The position numbers were made by a program, and so were the translations under genes. Below, one piece after another: positions 11,405-22,982 of a DNA stretch of 64,000 bases; position 1 is the stretch's first letter; every line of letters starts with the position of its first letter. The DNA is from Hansfordia pulvinata (lineage: Eukaryota; Ascomycota; Sordariomycetes; Xylariales). Below the pieces are notes generated by a model. That model was given only the letters and a program-made list of their open reading frames with translations. It was not told the origin of the DNA and ran no database searches. Location of the stretch: positions 829,001-893,000 of the forward strand of contig BJKQ01000006.1 of NCBI GenBank assembly GCA_006538405.1. Direction: 5' to 3'.

Positions 11405-14400
11405 ATGCTGTGTCGCCAGCACCTCTCGCGGCAGCTTGCTGCTAGAGCTTCCTCCCGACTCGCGCCGCCCTCCAAGCTCCCCTCTGTGCCGCGCCTCTAT
11501 TCCAGAACGTCCGCCGCGCGTTTGGTCGCCACCAGCAGCCCTCTCAGCCCTCGCGACGCACCCTCTTCCCTGAGCACCGCCCCGCTGCGCTCCGCCTTCT
11601 CCACGACTACCTTCAGACCCAAAGAGAAAAAGAACGATTTTTTCGACGGCTCCACCGAGCCTCTTTCAGACGAAGAAGCCAAGGCGAATCTCGAAACCGA
11701 AGCCCCCAAAGACGCCGCTGAGCCGGCGCCAGCCGAGGCCAAATCCACCGATCCCTCGTCCGGAGGCAGCGCCGGCCAGAAAGGCGACGGCCAAGATGGC
11801 AAGGCGGGCAGTGCAGCAGGTGGTGCTTCGTCTGGTTCGGGCTCCGGTAACGATGGCTCGGGCGACGGTGGCCGCAAGGGCCGCAAATCGGCATCCGACA
11901 AGGCCCTCCAGAAGCCCGTGGTTCCCGACGTATACCCCCAGGTTATGGCGATCCCTATAGCGAAGCGACCGCTGTTCCCTGGGTTCTACAAAGCCATCAC
12001 GATAAAAGACCCCAATGTCTCCCAGGCCATCATGGAGATGATCAAGCGCGGCCAACCTTACGTGGGCGCCTTTTTGTTCAAGGACGAGAACGCGGATGAG
12101 GACGTCATCCGCGACGCCAACGACGTCTACGACACGGGTGTCTTTGCCCAGATCACGAGCGCATTCCCCGTGCATGGCGAGCAGAACAGCCTGACAGCCA
12201 TTCTCTACCCCCATCGCCGCATCAAGCTGTCCACCCTCATCCCACCAGGTGGGGCCGAGCCCAAGAAGTCCGACTCCGACGCTGAGCCAACTCCTCCCGA
12301 GCCCATACCCCCCAAGGCCGAGGAAGAGGCCACACAAGAAAAGAAGGGAGATGTTGTGGCCAGCTTTGAGGAGGGTGCGGTTGCCGCCAAGGGCGAGGCT
12401 GCCGCCGACAAGTACGAGCCGACCTCTTTCCTGCGCAAATACCCCGTCAGCCTGGTTAATGTCGACAACCTCACCGAGCATCCCTACGACCCTAAGAGCC
12501 CGTTTGTTCGCGCCGTCACCAACGAGATTGTCAACGTCTTCAAGGAGGTCGCCACCATGAACAGCCTCTTTAGGGATCAGATTTCGACTTTCTCCATGAG
12601 CTCCTCTACCGGCAACGTCACGGCGGAACCCGCCAAGCTCGCTGATTTCGCTGCTGCAGTATCGGCCGGCGAACCTGCTGAGCTGCAAGAGGTTCTCGCC
12701 AGCCTGGACGTCGAGGACCGCATGCGCAAGGCCTTGGCTGTTTTGAAGAAGGAGCTCATGAATGCCGAGCTACAATCCAAGATCACCAAGGACGTCGAAC
12801 AGAAAATCACTAAGAGACAGCGCGAATACTGGCTAATGGAACAGATGAAGGGTATTCGGAGAGAGCTCGGCATCGAATCAGACGGCAAGGAGAAGCTTGT
12901 TGAGAAGTTCAAGGAGAAGGCCGAGAAGCTCGCTATGCCGGAAGCCGTGCGAAAGGTGTTTGACGACGAAATCAACAAGCTGGCTCACCTCGAGCCGGCT
13001 GCGTCGGAGTTCAACGTCACACGGAATTACCTCGACTGGCTGACCCAAATTCCTTGGGGACAGCGAAGCGCGGAAAACTTTGGAATCTCGAACGCCATGA
13101 AGGTTCTCGACGAGGACCACTATGGTCTCCAAGATGTCAAGGACCGCATTCTCGAGTTTATTGCTGTCGGCAAGCTGCGCGGGACTGTCGAGGGTAAGAT
13201 CTTGTGCTTCGTCGGCCCGCCCGGTGTGGGTAAGACGAGTATTGGCAAGTCCATTGCGCGGGCCCTCAACCGCCAATACTACCGCTTCAGCGTCGGTGGT
13301 CTCACCGATGTCGCCGAGATCAAAGGTCACCGCCGCACTTACGTCGGCGCGCTGCCCGGTCGTGTCATCCAGGCCCTCAAAAAATGCCAGACGGAGAACC
13401 CGCTGGTCTTGATCGACGAGGTTGACAAGATCGGCCGCGGGTACCAAGGTGACCCCTCGTCCGCCCTGCTGGAACTACTTGACCCGGAGCAAAATAGCTC
13501 TTTCCTGGACCACTACATGGATGTTCCTGTCGACCTCTCCAAGGTTCTCTTCGTCTGCACCGCGAACATGACCGACACCATCCCCCGGCCGCTGCTCGAC
13601 CGCATGGAGGTCATCAGGCTCTCAGGCTACGTCTCAGCGGAAAAGAAGGCCATTGCCGACCGATACCTTGCACCGGCGGCCAAGGAGCTTGCTGGTCTGA
13701 AGGACGCGAATGTGACGTTGCAGGACGATGCCATTGAGGAGCTGATCAACAAATACTGCCGCGAATCTGGAGTGCGAAACTTGAAGAAGCAGATCGAAAA
13801 GGTTTACCGCAAGTCGGCTCTCAAAATCGTTCAGGATCTCGGTGAGGACGTTCTGCCCGAATCAGAGGCTCTCACGGACGACGGCAAGGCCGCCATGGAA
13901 GAGTCGGAGAAAGAGAAGGGCAACAAGGAGCCGACTTCCCCCGAAGCGTCAGAGAAGGAGACAACTGAGAAGCCTCGCGTTGCGTTGAAGGTGCCCGACT
14001 CGGTCCAGGTCAAAATCGACCAGTCCAACCTCAAGGATTACGTCGGACCGCCCGTCTTCACGTCCGACCGTCTGTACGATGTGACTCCGGCCGGTGTGGC
14101 CATGGGTCTTGCCTGGACCCAGATGGGCGGCTCGGCCATGTACATCGAGTCCATCCTCAAGTCTGCCCTGAAGTCCAGCGACCGCTCAAGCTTGGAGATT
14201 ACTGGCAACTTGAAGTCTGTCATGAAGGAGTCGACTTCGCTCGCTTACTCGTTCTCCAAGTCCTACATGGCCAAGGAATTCCCCGACAACGACTTCTTCG
14301 ACAAGGCTAAGATCCACTTGCATGTCCCTGAGGGAGCGGTGCAGAAGGACGGCCCCTCGGCGGGTATCACCATGACCACGTCCCTTCTCTCCCTGGCTGT

Positions 14401-14769
14401 TGACAGCCCTGTCGACCCCACAGTCGCCATGACGGGAGAACTCACTCTCACCGGCAAGGTGCTTCGCATCGGCGGTCTGCGGGAGAAGACGGTGGCAGCA
14501 CGACGTGCCGGTTGCAAGATGATCATCTTCCCGGAGGACAACCTGTCTGACTGGCTGGAACTGCCCGAGGTAAGCACATTCTACACACTCGAACTTATTC
14601 AGAGACAACTAGCTAACATGATGGACAGAACATCAAGGAGGGCATCGAAGGACGCCCCGCTAGCTGGTATGGCGAGGTCTTCGACCTGGTCTTCCCCAAC
14701 CTGGACAAGGAGCACGCTGGCCGGAGTCGAGTCAAGAAGGAGGACACCAAGTCCGAGAGTGACGAGTAA
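11405..14769 (+). CDS. PIM1: Mitochondrial ATP-dependent Lon protease
   Basis: This is a 1101-residue matrix AAA+ serine protease that degrades misfolded and oxidised proteins and supports mtDNA maintenance. Exons are 11405-14569 and 14629-14769; the intron is GTAAGC...ACAG, phase 0, with a CTAAC branch site. An Arg/Ser-rich presequence (MLCRQHLSRQLAARASS) is followed by an acidic Gly/Ser linker, then the LON substrate domain (PVVPDVYPQVMAIPIAKRPLFPGF) with a charged insert. The AAA module has Walker A GPPGVGKTS at about residue 603 and Walker B LVLIDEVDK. A Glu/Lys-rich insert separates it from the protease domain. The catalytic dyad is Ser985 (KDGPSAG) and Lys1028 (LREKTVAARRAG). Their spacing of 43 residues matches E. 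coli Lon (679/722). Exon 2 encodes the end (NIKEGIEGRPASWYGEVFD). The gene is intact and unambiguous. Confidence 0.98.
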
Positions 14770-17700
14770 GCGGCGTTAGACGGCCCTTCCGGGCCAGGCA
14801 TAATACAGACAGAAGATGAGAGGTAGAAAAAGCGTGTCGCTCGCCCGTCTCTGGAAGTGGCGATTTTGCATACCACCTGCAGAGAGGTCTTTGACAGTTC
14901 CGCTCAGTGCCTCTGGTTAGGAGCACATTGTCTTGCATTTGCGCGGAATCTTTACGGAAAGAGGGCCATCCACGCCTCGGACCATGGATGGGAACGGCGT
15001 CGGAAAGGCGTTTCAGGCAGACAGAGGGAAGAAAGACCCATCAGAAGAAGGCTGCCCAGCCGCCGCCACCGGCGACTGGCGACAATCGACTTGGTGATCC
15101 TGCCAGTCGAGTGGGGGCTGATTGGTGGAAAGTGGGGTCTCAGGGTGTTGAGGCTTCTGCGGAACCACAGACGTGTTCGCGGATTGGACCCCCTTATCCA
15201 GCGCGATCTGGTTCACTCCATCAAACCCCGCCCTCCTGCCTCCCCTGTGCCCCTTTCACCATCTTACATATACCACACCCTACTCCAAATAAATATATAC
15301 AATGTCAATATAGCTGTACATGTTCACTACGCTTCCGAACGCTCGTCTGTTGCTCGCTCGCGAAACCACCTAATGTAACGGCTGTCCCGCGTGCGGCTTT
15401 CTGCTCGGTTGGCAACCTCCCTAACATTCTTTCTCTTGGAGAATTCGTTTTCAGCAAGAGACAGACCGCGCCAACGAGACCCCCCCCCCCCCAGATTTGC
15501 GCCAGAGCGATATTCAGACGCGACGTATCGGTCTGTCCAGACGGCAAAGCCTACGTGGCCTGCGCGGTTGAGTACACACAAATCGGGCCACATCACTGAC
15601 GCTTACCTGTGTCGCAAAAGTGACGTTGGGACGGGCAGCCCGAAAGAAAATTTTAGAGTGGCGAGGCGACGAGAATTCTAAAATCTCATTGCAGTCTCAG
15701 TCGGTCGGCATCGTGGGACCAATCCAAACCTACCAGAGCGGAACCGCGCGCACGGGCGGAGCGGGCAACAGCTCCCGCCGTCCGGGCGTGTACATCACCA
15801 CGGGTGACCGAGGCGGCGGTTGCTCCTTGCTGTTACCCGAATCCCGGACATTCGTACCATCATCGCGTTTCCTTCTGATAGGCGCGCACGGAGGGCGCTC
15901 ACTGGAAGAGCTACCGTGCTGCTTATGAGTACTTGTGCATGCCACGAGAGGAAGGGAGGGGGATGATGGGCTCATCACGACAGGACGAATCGCGCGTCGC
16001 CGCCAGACAAAAAAGAAAGAAGCCGTTCCCTCACCCTCTCCATCGTCTAGAGCGACACGGTTCTGAAGATGTAGCCGTCATTCCGCGAAAATTTCCACGA
16101 TCAGAAGCTGGGGCCAGCAAAAGGAAAAGGACGTCATTGGCGGACATGCAGCCGGACGCCGCCTGGGCCTCAAAGACTGCCTTGACCCTACGGGACCCTG
16201 CAGTCACTTAACGTTACTAGTCCCATCCCGGCGTGCCCAGGAGGACACAGATGCACATCCTGTGCAGGCGGGCCATCTTAGGCAAACCATCTTAGGTCTC
16301 ATGCAAGATGCGGAAGGCCCTGGACGACCACTACTGCTGCAGCTATCTCTGGCGGCGCGTGGGAGCCTGCGAGCCGGGCCCACGACGTGCCGTCCCCGCC
16401 GCGTCGTCTTTTCAACGAGCTCATAGGTCCGCATGGAACGAATCACTCCATCCCCCTCGAGCACTGCGGCATGGCCAGCAGGAGTCGGGGATCGCGTGGA
16501 GAATGAGGCCCCCGAGATGGACTGGTGTAAGGATCTACGACCTGCCGTCGTTGGAGACGGACCATGAGTTTGCTTGACGACAGCGGCGTTTTCAGGATCG
16601 CCACCGGATACCCGGCGCCTGCTCTTCACGCAGCTTTCGCCGCCCACGATAGGGGGATGCCTGAGTCATACGGAACTACTTCTAGTGCGAGACACGGAGA
16701 ACACAACAGGGGACCACGTGAAGGGGGGGCCCAGGGCCGCCATCGCGGTATCGCGGCAGCCCGGGGCAGGCGAATGGCTCCATCGATGGCCGTTGTCGGT
16801 GCGGAGGAGCGTGGCGTTGGGACTCCCGATCGCGCTGCAGGATTGAAAGAAGTCCCATCGCGGAGACCATGACCCTGCCTCTGGGATGCGGCTGTTTACT
16901 GGCTGCCCACCGGGGTGGGAATGGAGTCAGCACAGCTTCGCCTCCAAGGCGTCTTCGTCGATGCCCAACGGGGGCACCGCAGAGAGCGCTCGACCACTCA
17001 GGACACAGTATGGCCAATTCTGAGGCATGTCAGACGCCGAAAGGGGCGGCGTCGCCGCAGAAAGGAGCATGTCGGGTCTGACGCAGGCAGGGGGGAAGTG
17101 GAAAATAATAACTCGATGAGTTGGCAAGCGGCGCGGCGGGACAGGCTAACCCCCCCGCGTGGCTCGCCGTGTCGTAATCAGCCCGACAGGTCACATACGC
17201 AGCGGGCGCAAGGCGAGCAGAGCAACCCATTGGCGCGCTGGCAGACGCTTGCAGAGGTTGTTGACGCATGGAATGGAAAAGGGCGGCTTCCCTCCAGTGG
17301 TGACCGACCCACGTGGGGGGGCCAACTTCAAAGGGGATGGCCGAGCGGAGCGGGCCTACCCGTAGTTGCTCGCTTCGCTGCGGCCCCGCGCGCCTCGTGC
17401 CGTGCAGCGCAGTTCAGCCCAAGAGCAGGCTAAGCCTCGAGTCAAGGCAGAGAGACAGGCGGATGCGGGGAAGGGCATGGCAGGAAAGGGGACCCCAGCC
17501 ACGACGTGAAGGAGGGCGAGAGGGAAAAGCAAACCCGGCGTTGATAGTCGGCGGGATATAGGGAGGACCGGAGAATTTCGTGCATCAGCGGACGTCGAAC
17601 ATGGTTATGCCTGCTTTATTGCTGTCGCCCCCAGCGGCTATCGGCGGGTGGATCGGCGACGGGCGGCCACCTTGGACCAGATGAAAGTGACTGGAGCCGA

Positions 17701-20630
17701 CGCGAACACGTTGTTCAAGCCGGCACACTCTTACACTTTATTAGTCCCAAACCCCAGTAGCCGCCAACGGCGCGGGCGCGCGGGCAGGCGTAGTGCGGTC
17801 CGATCCATGTGAAAACGCGGATCAAAAGAGGCAGAGGCGAGGGAGCCGTAGCTCCGTAGGGCAGGGGAAACGGTGATCTTGACGGGATGGGCTGCGGACC
17901 AGGGGCTCTTGTAGTCAAATCGACAGCAGGCGGCGTAACATGCGTGTGACTGAGACCTGTCCAGTTAGTGGCATGCGTGCGACTCGAGACTTGTGGTGTT
18001 GGCACGGGTGCTGGGGCTGACGCTGACGCGACGCGGACGGACATGGAAGAGCACGAACGAGCATGGCACGCACAGCAATGGTGTGGCTGCCGCACGATAA
18101 GCCGAGCAAGTCAAGGCAGAATGGTTCTGGGCAACGTCAGCGGGCGTGCCATGCGGTCGACAGCCTCGTCTGCTCGAGACGCTGGCGATAGTCGAGGGAG
18201 AAAGTCTTTGGGGGGGGAGGGGGGGCATTGGAGGGCCACGCCCAAGTGTTGATGCCCAACGATTACAGCAAGACGCCACATCAGCGATTGCAGCGATGGC
18301 CAGGCGCAGCGGTGCGCAGGGCGGCGCGGGAGGAGAGTGGCGGCCGCCGGGCCGCGAGCCCAATCGCCGTCGCGGTCGCCGTGTGCGGCGGCCCATCTGC
18401 ACTAGCTAGGTTGCATCTGCGTCTGCGAGTGGTGTGCGTGTGCGTGTGCGTGTGGGTGTGCGTGGTGCGTCTGGAGAGAACATGGATCAGGTCGGGGCGC
18501 CGTCGAGCACTTGCAGAGAGGGTGGACGACGCGTGGTAAGGGCGAACGAATACGGGTCGGTAGAGAGGTGGTGATGGGGATGAGGATGAGGATGGGGATG
18601 GAGGTCGGACGTTGAATCTTGGGATCTCAAGGGTCGTCCATCTCTGGTCGTGACTACCAGCGCTGACATGGTCTCACCAGTCTCTCAGTACATACCTTAC
18701 CTTTAGGTAACCAACATGTTTACGAACGTGGTACCTACCTAAGATAACAAGGTACATACATCTGTACCTATTCAGCAACCGTACTCGACGTTGACCACAT
18801 GTACCGTGGCTGATACGAGTACTATGTTAGGGCAAGAGGCAGGATGCGGCAGTCGCCCAAGAGCTCCTTCCCTGCCGCATGAACGCGCAACGGGAGGTAA
18901 TGGGGATGAAACATTGGATTGTCGACAGCCCGTCCGCAACATATCCACGGGTCCCGTCTGGTTGCTGCTGCTACGAGTAGAGAGGTACTTACCTACACCT
19001 GAGTACCTCCCCGTTGGGTCTGCTCGCGATACACAAGGGTTTGTATGTACCTGAGCAACGGCAACGTTTGGTGGGAGGGTTGTCTGTCTCTCGGTCTTAA
19101 CGATGACGAGACTTGACGATGCATCAGTCCCGTCGGAGATGTGCCTTGGTTCGCGCAACAGACGCATCCTGCAATTAGAACAAGTCGGCTCTACATGAAC
19201 TGCTCAGCTTCTGGGATGCACCTCCCACGTCATGAGCTCCCCTCCACTACTGCTGTTTGTTCTGTGCGGCCCGTGAGCATGGCACTTTCTTGCACCCGGT
19301 GCCATGTCACCGTGGTGTGTGCGCCATGCGGGTGTCTACACCATTGTGGACACGGGCCGCTGGCGGTGCGAGCGCCATATTGGCCCAAGAGTTGAAAGGC
19401 CCCAGAGCCCAGCATGCGCCACGACACGTGCGGCGCCTCGACAAGGCCAGGCGTGGTACGAAAGGGGGTCTACGGGTATCGCACTGTCCAGGTTTTGTTT
19501 GGAAGCGTCTGGCCCTCGTGGTTGGTGAGCGAACCACAATATGGGCCTAGAGAGAGAGAGCCCGTGGACCGTTCGAAAGAGGAACGGCTACCTACGTCAA
19601 GATGGGGCCTGCCTCCTCTATTCTTGGTTCGGGTACCCGTGCGGGCGAGGACTCGGATCACCGTCATTCCCCTTTCTTTGCCCACGAGGCGGTCAAGAGC
19701 AGAACGGGGCGGGCGCAGCACACAAGTGAAAAATAAAATAGAATAAGGATAACGATCAAGCTTGGGCCAGGCTAGAGCCGCTCGCCCCCTGCAGACCTGT
19801 CAGAATCCTGCGAGCCTGGAACATCCCTGGAAGGGATTCTGGCGGCTGGACCGCACCACAATCGCGCCGACGGATCGAATCCCGGCTGCTGGGCCGGGCT
19901 GCCCGGGCCAAGTCGGTGAGGGCGTAACTCAGGCCAGGTCAGTCAGTGCCGAGCAACAGAAAGAACCGATCCAGTCCAGCTGGCCTCGGTCACTTGGCGG
20001 CATCGGATCGGTGCCCCAGATGGCCGCGCCAGTGTCTGGGTTTTCTGGTGAGGCCCGGCAGTGCGTCATGGCCAGCCAGCGGGGAGCAGCGCTGTGCTGT
20101 GTTGGTCATGTCGGCGGCCGTGGCGCGGTGTCTCGCGCTGCGATGGGGCCAAGCCGGCACGACGATCAGAGCCCAGAGGCAGAGGCATTCGCGGAGTACG
20201 AGTATCTAACAAGCTTCCAGCGATCTGGATCGCACGCACGCAACCCAACCCCGGCTGGAGCTTGGGCTGACAGAGTCCACGAGTATTCTTTTTCTTCCCT
20301 TTTTCTTCTCCTAGTTAGGGCTCACGGACTTGACTGGGGCGAGGAGCCATTGTTTGGGGTCGACCGCGACGGGCTAGGTTCTCGTGGCGGGCCGCGTCCG
20401 ATCCGCGGAGGTGGAGCTCCACAGAAACCCATCTGTCGGGTGTTTTGGATTTGATGTTGACACCAGACGGTCAGGCCAGTTCGCCATGATCCTGTACGCG
20501 TATTGTGTACTCCGTACGCGAACGGCGCGCAAAGAGCCAGTTCTCGGCGCCTCGGGTTCTTGTCTACATGTACCCATCCACAACTTGGAACTACCTCGGA
20601 TAGACATCTCGGCAGAAGAAATACCTCGAG

Positions 20631-20644
20631 TACTCGTACGAGTA
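20631..20644. repeat. Palindrome TACTCGTACGAGTA
   Basis: This is a perfect 14-bp palindrome and a member of the dispersed TACGAG/CTCGTA family. A CCTAGGTACC-type cluster follows about 50 bp downstream. Confidence 0.8.
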
Positions 20645-20695
20645 GTAGATATTGGCCAGCCATGCTACTTGTAACCATCCAGAGCCTCCTATTAT

Positions 20696-20725
20696 CCTAG
20701 GTAGGTACCTAGATACCTAAGGTAT
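20696..20725. repeat. CCTAGGTAGGTACCT-type motif cluster
   Basis: This is a 30-bp run of overlapping CCTAGG, TAGGTACCTA and TACCTAAGGTA units with partial dyad symmetry. Similar clusters recur in other gene-free stretches of this window. Confidence 0.75.
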
Positions 20726-21011
20726 GAGGAAGAATCTCGTACAAGCAAATCAGTAACGTCTCAGAGCTGAGGCCCGCTTGCTCATCGATACGGACACCAG
20801 CCTCGCCAGCCTACGTCACGTAGGTAGGCAACGCAACCTGCACAAGATATATGACGAGCATGTAGCAGTCGGGCTGCTGGTCGAGAACGTCAGGCATGAT
20901 TTTTTCACCAGCTTGTCACCTCAAGCAGCCAGCCGTGCGATCACTGTCATCCCGTCTTCCGTTGCTACCACCATCTGATGACAGTCACAGTCCCAGATTG
21001 GATCCGTAAGT

Positions 21012-21051
21012 GCCTAGGTACCTAGGTATCTACCTTGCCTTAGGCGGTACC
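21012..21051. repeat. CCTAGGTACCTAGGTA motif cluster
   Basis: Two CCTAGGTA units are followed by TACCTTGCCTTAGG. It belongs to the same dispersed family as 20696-20725 and lies 290 bp from it. Confidence 0.75.
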
Positions 21052-22982
21052 CGGGCGACTCGCTCCAATGGACTGACTGCCCGGAGAGACGTCGGGTGAG
21101 CCCCCCCGCCCATGCCCGCCTGTGACGCCCCGAGGCCCGGCGCATGGGGCTATCCGGGCTTGGCCCAGCTGGGCCTAGTTTGCTGCGTTGTTCACCGCAT
21201 CGTCTGGTCTCCACTGCTGGATTCGTCCAAGTCTGCGGCACTGGGGCGATACGGGGTCTGGCAGTACTGACCCCGTACCCCGTTCGGGGCCAGTGCGTGC
21301 CCTACCCGGGAAGCCCCAGCCCCGGCGGGGTTTGAGGGGAACACCCACGCGAAGGGAGATACCTGGACAAAACCACCTCTGCAAGTACGCATGCTCGCGA
21401 CTATACAAGCCGCCGGCCTCGCCTCCCGTCTTTGTACGTGTGCAGGCCGGCTATTACGTGAGGCAAATATTCACTGCGGCGGCTCCTCTCATACTCTTGC
21501 GCACAAATTGAGTACATAAGGGCGAGGAGCGAGAGGGAGAAAGACATTGGGGAATCGGTTCACCCCTCGCTCTCATGACTGTCAAAAGTCGCTGCGGAGT
21601 AGAACGGAACTACCTGTAGACGTACTCGTAGAGAGGTAGAGACTTTGTGGTGGTGGGGGGGGGGGGGAGGCTGGAGCTCCGGAAGGCAGCATGAACGACT
21701 GGCAGAATCTTGACGATACATTGAAAGAAGAGTGGTGGTACTGGGATTGAATCCGGATGTCTGTGACGAGAGGTATATACCTTAGGTAAGGTCTCGTATT
21801 ATTCATGTTGCGCTTAGGTACCTATAGGTACGACCTAGTAGGTATGACTGGCACCCATGGAAGACTTTGAAAATAAAGGAAGGAGCGCCTGAGCAGATGG
21901 CATCGAGCTCCAACAACGCTGGTCGTTGATGAAGCGGAGCCCCGCCGTGCATATCGAGCTGCAAGTCCCTGCGCGGGCTCATTTCTCGACGAGTCACCCT
22001 CTTCCTCGCTCTCGCTCGCTCGCTCTCTTTTGCGCGACCACTTTGCCTACCAACCTAACCCTTCTGAACTGCTCACGGGGCTCGTCTGGCTCTCTCGGGA
22101 TTGGACTGCTTCAGACGGACAGCGCAACGCACACGATCCAGCATATCCAGCCGTCCGCCCCGTTGCCAACCCACCCACCCGACCGCTCGCCCTCCTTCTC
22201 CTCCTCGCTTTCTTCCCATCGCTCATCTCTGCACCACACATACCCTGCCTACTCCCTCCGACCTACGAGTATTCGATCACGGGTCCGGTCTGTCCCTCCC
22301 TCACTCTGAGATCACTGCCTTCCTGAGGCCCATCCTGCCCTCTGTCGCCAGTCTTCTGCGTGCCCGACGCCAACGGCCCGGCTCTGCCCTGGCCGCCCAA
22401 TGAAGCTGCCCGCAGCCTCACTTACGCCTCCTCGTGCTCCCCCGCCATTCGCTCTCCGCCGCTGCGCCGAACCCGCTTGACGACATTGCTGCCCATCATG
22501 CGCTCTTAACAACGGCCTGCCGCCCTCACCTGGACTATTGGGCTACTGGACCACGCCTACCCACCCTCTGGTCCACCGCTGCCTTGACGGACTGCCTGTC
22601 TGCCACCCCTCCCCCTCCCCATTCCGGCACCGTCACTCGGACCCCCCCCTCTGGTCCCTTCACTTGGCTTTGCGGCTTGCATCTTATGAACTGCCTTTCT
22701 GGCTTCCCCCTTCTTGCTTCCCCCCTCTTCCGTTCAAGATACCGCCACACCCGGGATTCCGCGCTGCCCGCCCTTCGGCAGCCCCGGCACGCCGCGCTGC
22801 ATTCTGTATCCCCCACTGCACCTGCGCTGCCGGCCCGGACCCTCAGCATATTGTGTCCGCTCCTCCATGTGCAAGGCCTCACCGGTTCCACTTGTCCCTA
22901 CTGCATAGCGACTCGTGTCGCCGCCTCTATCTTTCCTCCTCCTCCATCTACACTGTGCGTCTGTGAGCCTGTACAGTCAGCC

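Larger units (their letters stand above)
14770..22982. other. 8.2 kb gene-free region between PIM1 and the kinase-like gene
   Basis: I found no supportable gene. The longest open frames (about 230 codons, near 14907 and 19762) are low-complexity, Arg/Pro/Gly-rich and show no family motif. The right end (about 22000-22982) is strongly CT-rich and is probably promoter and 5' leader of the kinase-like gene. The region contains TACTCGTA palindromes, TAGGTACC motifs (18690-18770, 20696-20725, 21012-21051, 21770-21845), a C12 run (15481) and a G13 run (21655). No AT-rich, RIP-like block is visible. Confidence 0.6.

Noticed and set aside
19865..19900. GGATCGAATCCCGG resembling a tRNA T-loop
   Set aside because: The loop begins ATC rather than TTC and no acceptor, D or anticodon arms can be folded around it.
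19762..20454. 230-codon open frame in the gene-free region
   Set aside because: It is low-complexity, has no domain motif and no codon bias like the real genes, and overlapping frames of similar length occur. This is expected by chance in GC-rich DNA.
22434..22982. Open frame extending the kinase-like protein upstream by up to 183 codons
   Set aside because: It is CT-rich leader-like sequence with Pro/Thr/Cys-biased translation. The ATG at 22983 has a better context and begins typical disordered coding sequence. The in-frame ATG at 22686 remains a weak alternative.
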